Assembly: GCA_010356995.1 (NCBI GenBank)
Contig: ML996691.1
Span: 1,058,641-1,122,640, forward strand
DNA: 64,000 bases
Source of the DNA: Trichodelitschia bisporula
Lineage: Eukaryota; Ascomycota; Dothideomycetes; Phaeotrichales; Phaeotrichaceae
Reading direction: 5' to 3'
Shown here: in pieces, positions 21,278 through 33,200 of the stretch
Position numbering within the stretch: the stretch's first letter is position 1
Layout of the letters: the number at the start of each line of letters is the position of its first letter
Program-made: the position numbers and the translations under genes
Notes under the pieces: generated by a model
Databases searched by the model: none
Seen by the model: only the letters and a program-made list of their open reading frames with translations
Told to the model about the DNA's origin: nothing

Positions 21278-24200
21278 TCAGCCACTGAAGGAGCTATGCG
21301 CTGAACTGGAGTCCATCGAATACATTCTCGGCGTACCGGCACTGGCAGGGCTTCCAGCGCTGGGATGTCGTGCAGAGCGTCCGAGTCCTGAATGGCCGGT
21401 GAGATGGTGGTGTCCTTGCCAGTTAGACGATGCATGGCCGCGTGGGGAATCACCCTCCGCTTGCACGTCCTTGAATGCCTCCTCGAGCACACTGACGTGA
21501 ATGTTGAAGAGGGAGGAGAGCGGGGCGAGGTGGCGATGGAGCTTTATTGTCCGTCGCAGGAGTGATATGAGTGTATCACGTGGGACAAATGGCCTAAGCC
21601 ATGACTTGTAGGCGTTGGTGAGCACAAGCACATTGCCAAATTGCCTGCTGTAAGTCAGCATCCAAGAACATGTGGTGCAATAGTTGCCAGACGAAATACT
21701 AACGCCGTCGCTGTCCCATGAATGTTGGTCACCTTTGGCCGCTTCTTCATGTCGTCTGTAAGTCCGTCGAATGCTATGGTGCTGTATGTGGCGAAGTCGA
21801 TACACTTCTGGCAGCACCATAGCACCGTATCCGCGAGCTCCGAGCTGTTGACAAGGTCCTCTTTACGCAGCGCCGACAACTTGGGTAGTTGTTTCACCCC
21901 TTGCAGTTCGCCGTCTTTGCTCACAGGCGGAGGAGAAGGTTCCCTTGGCCTCTTTTGGAGCCACTGATTCGGATCAAGCGTCGCGTCGCTCATGTTGTCT
22001 AGTGCATGGTATAGAAATGGTCGGAGGATGATGTATGCAGCACCGTAGTACTTCGCCCGCAGGCGTGCTTCCTGAAGGTTATTTGGAGGCTTATCCCCAT
22101 CACGCCATTGCAAGTGTATCGGGAGCATACTCCGCCACTGCGCGAGCGAGTGCCACAGCATTCCCGCATCAGCATCTGCCCATGACAGCCGAGAGTCTTC
22201 CTTAGCCTTGGTAACTGGCGTGGCATTGAGGTCTAGCGGGAAATGTCAGATAATCGCTCTACCAGGATCTACAGATACTTACTGTGGGCGTAGAGCGCCA
22301 TGTGGGTCCTGTTCAACAACAGTCGAACCCATATATGCGCCGAGTAGAGCAAAACGGCTTCCTCCCAGTCGACATCTTCTCCCGTCGGTAGAGACAGCTT
22401 CCGTAGAGGGACCCCAACAGCGGTAGCCGGAATCTTCAGATGGTTCTCCGCCCACTGTAGGCCGCTGCTGGGCAGGCGGTCGAATTCGGCTCGGATGTCG
22501 CTGGCGAGGATTAGCGAAGTCACAGTACCAAAGTAAGGTGGAAGCTCACCTTTCGAGCTGCAGAGTCGACCAGCACAGCATCAAGATTAGCGTTGCGTCG
22601 TCATCGAGTTTGTCAGGCTGCAACGAAAACTGATTTTCTGGGTCCAAAGGAGTCGGATCCATCCGCAAGTACTCTTGATTTCTACTCACTCGTCAGCTTA
22701 GCCAAATAGCCCCGGGAAAGGGTACAGACTTCATGCGCAAAATGTTGGTGACACGGCTCGCGTTGCTGATCCAAGTCCAGCTCTCCATCACTTTCCCCAG
22801 CTGTCCGTAGTACAGTCCTGCAAGCAAAAATGCTTGAGCATGAATGATATCTGTTCCGGCAATGATTGTGCTGAGTATGTGGAGTGCTGAGGCGAAGTAA
22901 GCGAGTCCTGGTATCTTGTCGACATTCCTAACGCAAAACTTCCGCCTTTCAGAAGATCTTTCGGCCGACGAACTACGGCTGGCGTATCCAGATTGGGCGC
23001 CCGGCGACGCATGGTTCAGCGATGCGTGTGACTGCGTCGGGGATGGCTTGAAGTCGGTCGGCGATGTTGCCATGTACTGACTGCCCAGAAAGTTGTTCAC
23101 CGCCGGTGGCACGGGCTTGCCGTCCTGGAGAAACCACGCGTCGTGCTCCAATAACTTCCCAAGGGCAAGCACCAGCAGAATGATTGCGTTCCGCGGAGAT
23201 TTTCTGATCTCATGCCGTGGTGGAGCAGAATAAGGCATTCCGGACGAGTCGTAGTAGTGCTCGTCTTCCGTAGATGGCCGCTTCCGTTTGGCGGGCAAGC
23301 CCCCATATCCAGCCCGGTTTGGTGGAATAGGAGGAACAACAAACGATGATTGCGGCGTCAAAGGGGTGGGACTGTATTGCCGAATGAATTGGTCTGTCTC
23401 CTTTTCGAGCCATGCAGCGCCGAGAAACGGGTGCAAAACCCACATATTGCGCATGTAGCTGGAGTAAAGCCTGTGCACGGTGCTTCGATCCAGTCGCAGC
23501 GAGGCGTCGGGATTGAGGCCTCCAACGTTCGTCTGCTGGGAGTTGGGCGTCGGCTTGAAGGAATCTCCAAAGATGGAGTCGTCCGGTGATGGCCATCCGA
23601 TGGGATCGCTGTGTGGGCTGACTCCACTGAGAGCCGGACTAGGCGCGTCTGCCATAGGAGCAGAACCCGACCGGTCTTCCGAGAAATGCCTGTACCCGTA
23701 GGGTGCTAGAAGCGGCTGCTTTTCCTCCTCTCGCTGCGCATACTCTTCGCTGAAGACTCCTGCTTGTTGGAAGTACTTGGTGATTCCTTTCCACTCTATC
23801 AAGTGGTGGGCGCCGGTATTGTGCTGCGGCGGAGCAGTGTCCACACTGAACACATTCTTCACCTCGGGATCTTCTTTGTTGCCCGCCGCGGGTTGTGCGG
23901 GAATAGCTTCAGCTTCGGCTTTAGCTTCGGCTGCGTAGCCCAAGTTCGGGTCTGCCTTCGCTTGGGAGCGAACAAGCTGCTGAAGCAAATCCACGGTTTG
24001 CTGCTGGTTAGATTCCATTCTCAATATAGTCTCCTCCAGCGATCCGACTCTGTCCCCCAGCGCCCTATGCTGATCGAGCATCTGCATCATCGTACGGTCC
24101 GTCCTAGCAAACAATGAGTCTGCACCCACACATTTGCCCGGTCATCATGGCTAGACTTACTTCGGCGGTGGCACCTCTCGGTACTCACACTCAACTCCTT

Positions 24201-25180
24201 CCGTCTTACAGTAGCCACAGGGACGAGCCTCGTCGCATTTTTGCTTCCGTTGCCGACAGTGATTACATGCCTTGACAGCATTATGAGCATGCAGCCAAAC
24301 ACTCGTCAAATGCACTTACTTGCTGGGCGCGAACCTGCCTCCGCTTGTGCGCAAGATTGCCAAAGCCAGCGGGCCCTTGACCACCAAACCCATTCGATGG
24401 AAATGTGCCCACCACCGGTGTTGGTGGATAGCTTCCGGGGTGCTGCTGATGATGGTGCGCTGCATAGGGGTCCTGTTGCTGAAGCTGTGGCGGGGGATAT
24501 GGGAGGCCATTTGGAATCCCATGCGGGTCCATGACCCCGAATTGAACGGACGGCTGTGGGTGGTTGCCATGCTCCATGGGCGGATTGGACGGATCCTGCA
24601 CTGGGGGACCGGGTGGCTGAGGCGGAAGTCCCACTCCACGCTGCGGTTCAGGCACAGTTGGTGAAGCAGTCACCACTGGCGGCTGCGAAGTCGGTTCCGC
24701 AGAGTACGGCGCTGGCGGTTGCTGGTGATGCTGCAAAGTGACCGGTGGAGGAGGCAGAGGGGTATGCGGCGCAGGATTCACAGCGCCATATCCGGGCCGA
24801 TGGTCGCTGCCGTAGCCAGGATGACTGATGGGAGGCTGGAAGTGCGAGATGGTGCGAGGATCCGGAAGAGTTTCCCTGTATGGCGGTGCTCCAATTCCTG
24901 GTGGGGGTGAGGGTGGTGGATGGTGTTGGGGACGCGGTCCCGGGGGTCCTATGGATACGAGAGAAGGCTGAGTAGGTGTATGAGCCTGCGGCGGGAGTGT
25001 CGTAGGCGGCAGGCGGTAATGGAGAGCAGGAGGAGCAGACGGTGGATGATCAGAATACTGTTGTGGTTGCACAGAAGGTCCTGAGGCACTGGCAGAATGG
25101 ATCGGTGCAGGTGGTGGGTTGTATGCGGCGCGATCTTGGTCCAAGCGCACACGTTTTGAAGTATCAGGAACACCCTCCAT
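21278..25180 (-). CDS. Zn2Cys6 (fungal binuclear cluster) transcription factor
   Basis: Seven minus-strand exons: 25180-24320, 24270-24161, 24103-22730, 22681-22550, 22500-22283, 22232-21704 and 21644-21278, giving 1196 residues. Residues 1-287 are Pro/Gln/His-rich and disordered. The zinc cluster is C289-X2-C292-X6-C299-X5-C305-X2-C308-X6-C315, followed by the 'REVPPPKTDRT' linker and a coiled coil ('[26 protein letters not shown]', shown as separate motifs). The fungal_trans middle-homology region includes '[13 protein letters not shown]', '[14 protein letters not shown]', '[11 protein letters not shown]' and the '[13 protein letters not shown]' motif that is restored only by splicing. The C-terminus is Ser/Gly-rich. 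It should be a nuclear DNA-binding regulator recognising CGG half sites; targets are unknown. The intron at 22729-22682 uses a weak GTCTGT donor, and the last acceptor is an ambiguous CAGCAG. Confidence 0.9.
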
Positions 25181-27200
25181 ACTGATTAACCGCTACTGTC
25201 CGGTCCATGCATCGGCTGGGTCTATGCAGATGGTAGGGCCAAGGGGGAGGGGACGCTGATGGAGGGGGGAGACAGGAACTGGGGGTGGCGGGGGGGGGAG
25301 GTGAGGGTGGGAGGTGGGTGGGGGGTAAGGTGGTAAAGCACACGACAACTAGCTGACCCGGATGAGAAATCGTCCAAAAGATGTGTCCTGCTCCGTACGG
25401 ATGTAAACGGAGGGAGGATATCCAGAAGCGAGTGGCGAGAGGCGAGTCATCCAGCAAAGTTCCGTTTGACTAGTTAAAGGAGAGTGTGGAAAGATGGAAG
25501 AGGAGCGGCGTCATTGGCGCAAACAGGCGTGCAAGAGTACGTAGTAATCTTTGCTACACGCTGGTATGTAAAGGAGGGAAGCTTGAAGATGAGATGAGGA
25601 TGGGAGGCGGAAGATCCGTGTTGAGGGGGAAGCTGAGGGTGGAGGGGGGGTGGGGAGAAGTTGGGGGGAAAGAAACTGGCAATTCACAACGCGAAGTTCG
25701 AGCATGCGATGTTTAGAAGCCAAGCGTCAGTGCGAGCAACGAGTGGTGGGCGAGAAGAATGATGGGATGTTCGATATCTGCTTACATAGCAGGTCGAAGA
25801 GGTTGTCGGATGTAAATAATTAAAAAAAATTTCAAGGGTCTTGGGTGAGGCGGACAGGTAGGAGGTTCAGAGAAGTGTGGGGGAGTGAGAGAGAGAGCAT
25901 GGAATTCGCGTGTTGATGGGGTGTGGAGGTTCTCTGGGGAAAGGTTTGTGACAGTTTGGAGGGGTAGGTGATAGTAGTACGGTAAACAGGCGTTGGTGCG
26001 GAGACTGTCCAACCAAGGGCGGACGAAACTGATGACCAGAAAATGGAGGTTGGACTGGCTGAAAGGAGGGGAGGGGGGGTTTGAACGCCTTGGATTCGGT
26101 GGAGAGAGAGGAAGCAGAGGACGTTCTGAGGTGCCTGAGAGATGGCGGGGGACGGTGTCTGGTGTGCAAAGCTTCAACTCGCGTTCCTGCTTACCGTGGG
26201 CCCGGCGTTGAGGATGCGCGATGGAGAGGGGTGAAACAAGAAGATCTTGCATCTAGCGCGACGATGGCTTCGTCCTAGCACAGGGAGAGGCAGGCGTGAG
26301 GAGTACTTCGTACTGAGGAATATCACATCCGAGCAAGGTCTTGGGTTAGCAAGGCAAATGGCGTCTCTCCAAGGTGTGTTGATGGCGCCGGGTCTGAGTA
26401 CCGTAGGTCCCCAGGCCATGGACCGTGAGCCTCCACACACACACACCAGCTGACGCTCGATGGCAGACGGGAAGCTGCGCTAGAACAACGACAAGCGCAC
26501 GCCTTTCGACGCTTAGAAGGGAGAGAGCGAAGGGAGAGAGCGAAATGAGTACAGAAGCCAACCAGACGATTGACAAGAGAGCAAGAGACTGGTTCTAGAG
26601 AAAACGCAAGGACCCAACAGCTCTGCTTAACAAGAACAAAATATCATTAAGTGATACCATGAGAGGTGCACAAACGCTGCGGCGAAGCATATCGTCACAA
26701 TTCCACGTTGACCGATGATAGCGACAGATCCCGAGAGCAGCATGTACCGTACCGTACCGTACACAGCACCCAGCACAGATGAAGAACCCCACTTAGCGAC
26801 CAATCAGCTCCATATCGGTACATGGCGATACAATTTGAGTCTATCAGATGGGTGAGGACGTATTGGCGATGTTTCGCTGTGGAACCTTGGCTCTGTGTTT
26901 CTTACGCTCTGCCTCTCACTCTTTCATGCGTACGCCGAACTAAAGTAGATACGCACAGGCCCGAAGCACCCTCGCAGCCATTTCCAGCCGCTGTTGCGTA
27001 GCGAATCCAGGAACCTTCTCCCAGAACCAGTCCAAGAATCTTCGCTCTAAACCAGCCACGCCCGCCAGTGTCACCCTCACTTAGTGGCGTGCCTGTGCCG
27101 AAATAAATCGACGAAGTACTCGTGGCCAGGCTGGTTGGCGCTGCTCGGCTTGCTAGCGAAGCCAACTAGCTACGTAGTAAGGTAGAAGAATAGAAAGAGG
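25181..27200. promoter_or_regulatory. upstream region of the Zn2Cys6 gene, G-rich tract
   Basis: Immediately upstream of the transcription factor start the plus strand has a strong G-rich tract (about 25235-25335), equivalent to a C/T-rich leader on the gene's own strand. Further pyrimidine-rich runs on the minus strand continue to about 26200. No open frame here has convincing coding character. I read it as a long 5' UTR and promoter; this is inference. Confidence 0.4.
26744..26762. repeat. short ACCGT tandem repeat
   Basis: A perfect pentamer run (ACCGT repeated three to four times), present as a small microsatellite. Confidence 0.7.
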
Positions 27201-30200
27201 CACGACCGCGCGGGAAATCGAAACAGTTGAGCGGGCTGACTGGCGGCCAGCTGCCAGCGTGTTAGCTCATACGGTACTTCCGCGGGGAACCTGTGGGAAC
27301 GTGTAAGGCAGGCACGCCGCAGATAAACCAGTGGGAGAGAGGTCGTGGGGAAAGTGGCTTGTCTACGCTCAAGCAAATGGCCAGCGATGATGATCGACAG
27401 CGAACCAGCAGTGGAGAACCGGAGAGGCAAAGCTGCGAACGAAAGACCGCTGCCGGTACGGAGGCAAAACCCTTCCGTCATCGTGGTCGGAGCTTCGTGT
27501 TCGGGTGACAGCGAAATGGTGGAGTTGCGGCGAAGGCGGCCATCAATGCCAACTCTTCCGAGCTCGGTGATTGGACGAGTAGTTGAGATTGTACATCCAA
27601 AGGTGCGTGCACGGCTTGGAACAAGGCGATCCGCCGTTTGACGTCGCTCTTCTGTTAACGATATACAGTACGGAGGTACTCGGTACGCATTTCCCGCCAC
27701 AGTTAATGTAACCTCATGTCCTTTTCAACCTCCTTCGCTCGCCCTTTTCCTCTCTGACTCTTGCATCGGACGACGGTTCAACAGGATAACGGGGCAACAG
27801 GGCAATATGGCAACGTAAAGTCCTGGGAGAATGATTTCGCCCCACCACAGCCGGAGCCAGTCGAAGCAGGACAAAGATATGGCAAGGATCGGATGAGCTC
27901 GAGACCCTACCTAGATCCTTTGAATCTGAGTCGTTCAAGCCCGCAAGATGCTGTTATCGGATATGCATAAGGCTGCCAGATAAATCTGATGATCGATTTA
28001 TGGGATCTCGGATCATACTACGGGATGAAGCGGCGCCGTTTTCTCATGAGCCTAGAATGTCGCCTAACTTTTCCAGAGCCGTCGAATGGGGTAGTTAGCA
28101 GTCCCCTCTCATTCCATCACCCGAAGCCTAGTTCTAGGTCGTCGCAAGCATCTCGGGCTCTACTCTATCACAACCCGGCCGTGTTAGCCGGATTCCATCA
28201 GGCTTCTTGTCCACAGCGCCTTCACCGCACTGACATTCGACACACGCTCGGCCCTTTCGCTAGTGCAAACGGTGTCAAGCCCCCAAGGCCTAGGAGCCAG
28301 CACACCTGGCCACGAGGCTACCATATTGGTGGATTTATGCGACTTTAGTCTCTTACTCCACGAGCATGGACTTTCAACTGAGTTGAGGGAAGGACGTGGA
28401 GCCGGGGCAGCCCAGAGCCGGGCAGGACGTGCCGGGGCCAGAAGTGAGGTGCACAAATGTCAACATGCATGAGGCGCCTCGCCTAGGAATGCGGCGGATG
28501 TGCTTGCTGGGGTATATATCAGGGGATCCCCGCCCATGACTCCTTGCCCCGCACTGGGGTCGACGCCGGCTGAAGATAGTAACAGTGCGGGTTGTGGATC
28601 GTCGAGAACATGATGGGTGGTCGGCTCATTGTACGGCTATGCGTGCGTGATTCATCCGTAAAGCCAAAGGAAAAGAAAGAGGCCGGTTGAACTTCTGCGT
28701 TTCTGTCTGTTCATCTCCACGGACTTTACAGCAGGTTAAGCGCCTGGTCAGTTGTCACATCTGCAGCGTACCGGTTGGTGCGGAGTATGGGTATCTCTTG
28801 GGGTCAAGCCTGCGGGCTTTGGTTGTCAGCCTCACTACCGCTCCTCAATGTAGCTCAGATCAGCATCGTTCGACGATCCAGCCTTCTTCGCGATCCTGTA
28901 ACCTCATTCCATCAGATTTGCGACAGCGTGCGAGGTTACGCAAATCACGATCCCGGATTCTCGTATCTCGGCTCTGATACTCCGTCTTTGGGCTGATACT
29001 CCGCCTTTGAGCTTCCTGCTGCAAAACCTCCAGTGCTTACCCCGCCGCCCTCCGTCGATGTGATTTCGACTGCGTACGGTGTGGTATGATACCTCCTACA
29101 ATTTCCCTACACCCGCCTGGTGGCTTTGGCGCCTTCCCACCTCGCCTCACCTCCATCACCGATTTGAAAAAGCCGCACTCTCCAACCGAACTGTCTTGGC
29201 CCCGGCCCGTTATCTTCTAAAATGGCATTGGAAATCTCCTAGAAGCAAGCGGCTGAGCCAACGGCGCGACCTCAGGGTACACGGCATGCCGCAAAACTGA
29301 TAATCACGCACCAATTCTATCTGAAATTTTCTGGCCAGAACCAGTATTTGGGAATCTCTGATCGCATCCACGTTCCTCGACAAGGACCTCGACAAGGGAG
29401 ACTTGACGTCCGAGATGGTGGTGGCGACAGCACCATCTTACCGTACACGATATTAGCGGCAAAACGATGAGCCAAACGGGGTGACAGCGTGCGCGCTGCG
29501 CCCCCACTCTTGCGCCGTTTCAAGTTTTCTTCACCCAAGCGCAGTGGACGCACACACTCGGGCTGGTCCCAGCAACCAAGTTTAGGTTTCCTTTGAGGCC
29601 CCGTGTTCCCTTCAGTCGGATCCTGCAGACAATGGCTCCCCTTCCTCTTTTGCGGAGCCAGACTTCCGGGATGCGATATCCAGTTGCAGCTCCATGCTAA
29701 GCACCCTTGCTATCCTGTAAGTTCATTAGAAATACCAGATGGGGAACTCGTGTCACAAGGCTCTTGTACGACCTTGTACCGTCTTCCGTGCCCCTCTCCC
29801 CGGCATGGCCACTGCCATTTCTCCGCACAGAACCTCGTGGCTACCGGGTCCCCTGCCAGTTCTCCGCAGCACGTCAGAGCAAGAGACATCCGAAGGCTTC
29901 TCGTCGTCTACAAGCTGCGTTCTTCCAGCTCGCCGATTGGCTGCCAACTCACCGCGGGTGAGGCTAATGGGCGCCGCGACGAGATTTAATGATTTTATCT
30001 CAAGTCTTACCGCTTCTTTTGAGTACGGATTATGGATGTGTCTGCTACGGGTACAGACCTCCATGCTGTCCGCATCAAGATAAGCTGCACTAGCAGATCT
30101 AATGCGCTCTTAGAGCAGGTACCTGGCGTATGAAGCTGGTGATGCGTCTCCTACTGGTTGCCTTTTGCCGGTAACCGTACTACACATATGTTTAGTGGTG

Positions 30201-33200
30201 CTTGGAACAGGCCTGCTCACCACCAGTGCCTTGCGACTCAAGAAGCAACAATAATTGAGGAATAGGGAGGCACTAGAAATGGGCTTCAACAGAGCCCAAC
30301 GCTAGCCTACCACTAGCCTCGCGTCCCGAGTCAGCGGTCAAGATTGCTTGTTCCCGCCCTGCAGACGAATGGTTTCTTTACCGCGTACGAGCATTCTGAC
30401 CGGCTGCGAATCACAGCGCTTAGATCGCGCACCGCCATTTTAACATCTTTGACTTCATGATTTTCGCCTATCGAAGCTACGACGCGAGCTTGACAGGCAC
30501 ATCCATACCGCCCCTTTGCCTGGAGTAGGGATGTCGTTGACGCCTGCCGTTGATTTTCTGGTCGGACCGGGCCCTCGGTTGCTGCTTATGATGGAAAGAC
30601 CACCTGACGTAACACAACCCGGCACCACGTCGGGTCGATCGCGCCGCGACGACAAACAACTCCAATGTCATGAGAACATTCGGGCTCTTATCTGTTCCCG
30701 TACCACTACCAAACCAGCTGGATATGATCTCAGGTTCAGATTAAACTTCTTTCCAGGTAGATCTTGACTCCTTTGCACCTTTTCCATTTTACACGTTGCT
30801 GGAATCACATACATGGCACTCTTTTCCGTTCAGAACTGCCTCCCTAACCTACCTAATTAGATCCTAACATCTCGGAGATCCCGATGATCGATTCTCGGCT
30901 AATGCAGGTTGAGCGCCTATCATGAACATACTCCCATCTCCTATTGCGAACTCATTTCTCCTAGAAATCTCAATTCTGCATGTGCAAGATGTAGCGTTGG
31001 AGGGAGGCGCAAACGGGGTCCCTTACCACGTCATGTTCAAACCCCGAAACCCGACGATATTCTGAGGCGAACACCCGAGACTGGTAAGGCGAAGGATCAG
31101 CCTATCAATTGCCAAACAATGATCGCCTCCGCATTTTGTCAAGCCGAACCCCCCGATCCTTTCGTAGAGGCCGCCGTGCGCTCTTGCGCAATCCCTCATC
31201 CCGTCGGCAGCTAGGCCTATCACTGCCCAAGGAACGCAAGCACCATCGGCCCGCTCGCAAGCGGGAGCGCCCAGGCGCTGCCTGCCGACGGCAACCCCGT
31301 GCTTGCATAATAATGTCTCATGCTTACTTTTGACCGCTGCACCTGAACCCTTCACTGCAAGCTGGGTCGGCGGTCGCGGATTCCGCTCGTTGCTGGCGGT
31401 TTGCTCCCGGTTGATCTCTTCCCGTTTTCGTGCTTCCATTGCGCATATGGGGACAAACGTGCGAGGATACCCGGTTTGGGGTAAGCTCCTAGCTTCCATC
31501 TGGCTGACACACGCGCAACGACGTAACGCTTTCAGCTACGTTTTCCGTGTCTCAGACAAGCCCTCTGGGGACATGTTTTGCTACCACATCAGGATGCGGA
31601 GACACTGAATATCCGAGCACCCACTAAACTTCGTCGAACGCCGCAACCCACGTGGGCAAGCCTTCTCGAGCCGCGAATTAGCGAAAACTATATCCTAACC
31701 TGAAGGCGTTCGTGCATTCCAATAGCCGAACTGCAAGCAGTCAGAGCATTCTTGCATCCTTTCATTGCATTATCTCCTGCAGCTGGCTGCTGCCCGCCGC
31801 ATATTGACTGGATATCAAGTCTTTAGAGGCATGCTGCACGCCAGGTGCTTAGAACTTGGCTTCAGCCATTTTGATGCTTTTCTCTTTTTTTTCCTTGTTC
31901 CCTTATCAAGATATCTTCAGCTCTTGTCCCCCCATGGGAAAGGACGAAGATCAACCCCAGAAGTACGGCGTTCTCCAGATCATTGTTTGATAATGAGCAT
32001 GTTATCTTCAGTCTCAGTTCCACAATCGTATCGCGGCATTGCGGCTGTGCGGCATGGTCGTCTTACCGTTGAGGTTGGTCCTCTGAGCGCAGACCGCATG
32101 TCTCAGGGCGGAGCACCACTATTACGGAGTACCTAGAGCGAAAAGGAGAGAGGATTATGAGGGTACCCGCTTTTTCTCTTGGTTCTCCACACGGCGGCAG
32201 GTCACGTTTCGGGATTGGCTCGGTATGTCCAACTTCCAACCTCCAGCGTTTGATTCTGCGCCATCTTCAATATTTTGAACAGGAGCCCATCGTTCTTGGT
32301 CGAACACTTGCTAAACTAGTGGCTGATACCTTTATAGTGAACCCACCCTTCCCCAACCTTTACGGATGGCACTCCCTTCAGCTCAATTCCCCACGCTGAG
32401 CCTCCAAGTTCACAAAGAAAAAGGAAGCATAACCGCCCCTGCTCAATCAAAACCTGCATCTCGATCCTGCGTCTCGCCGGCATCTCATGAAGCCACCAGT
32501 CCTCAACACCGCACAGTTCACCGCCCGCCTCGATCCTTCGCCTGTCGCAACCGTATTTGACAGCCGAGCCCTGCGAAGGGCTCCAACCGCGCCTAGAGCC
32601 GCCGCCTGCACGTCACTCTTGCGGATCACATGCGGAAGACGCTCGGTCGCGGTGTAAATCTCCCATTGTGCATGAGGCTGCGCCGCGCAGCAGCTCGCGC
32701 TTTGTCGACCGACACTCATGTCGGTATCGGACAGATGCGCGCCCGGTGTGATCTGCTCCCTTCATCCTGCCGCGGCGAATGCGCGCGGATGCAGACTGCA
32801 TGATATTGCCCCCGCCGACCCGGGGCGCCCCGGCCTCCTGGATACCTGTCCCGCAGCCAGTGCCATGGGTTAGCGGGAGGCGGACGCACCCGATGCGCCA
32901 CGGTGTGACGGTGGGCGGGTGCTTTGTGACGATCTATTTTGAAGTGAGGCTGCTTCCACGATGCTGTCCTTGCCTCATCTTCCCCAGCCAACCATGTGTT
33001 GGGGGGAGAGTTGCCCTTCTCAGAGGAAGGTAACGGGTTGTTCGCTTTCTTTTGGGGGGAACCGTTTTTGCGGCTCGGCTGGTCTTGCATGGCTTGGTTT
33101 ATTGTCCGTCGTGGACACTTAGGGTGTTTTGGGGCAAGGCTGCCCAGCAGGACCCTGGGGCGCTGGGGGATCGCCACATGGTGATATTGACAGATTTGAC

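Noticed and set aside
28255-28325. Possible tRNA-like segment (GGTAGCC / GGCTACC words)
   Set aside because: No T-loop GTTCRA sequence and no cloverleaf could be formed.
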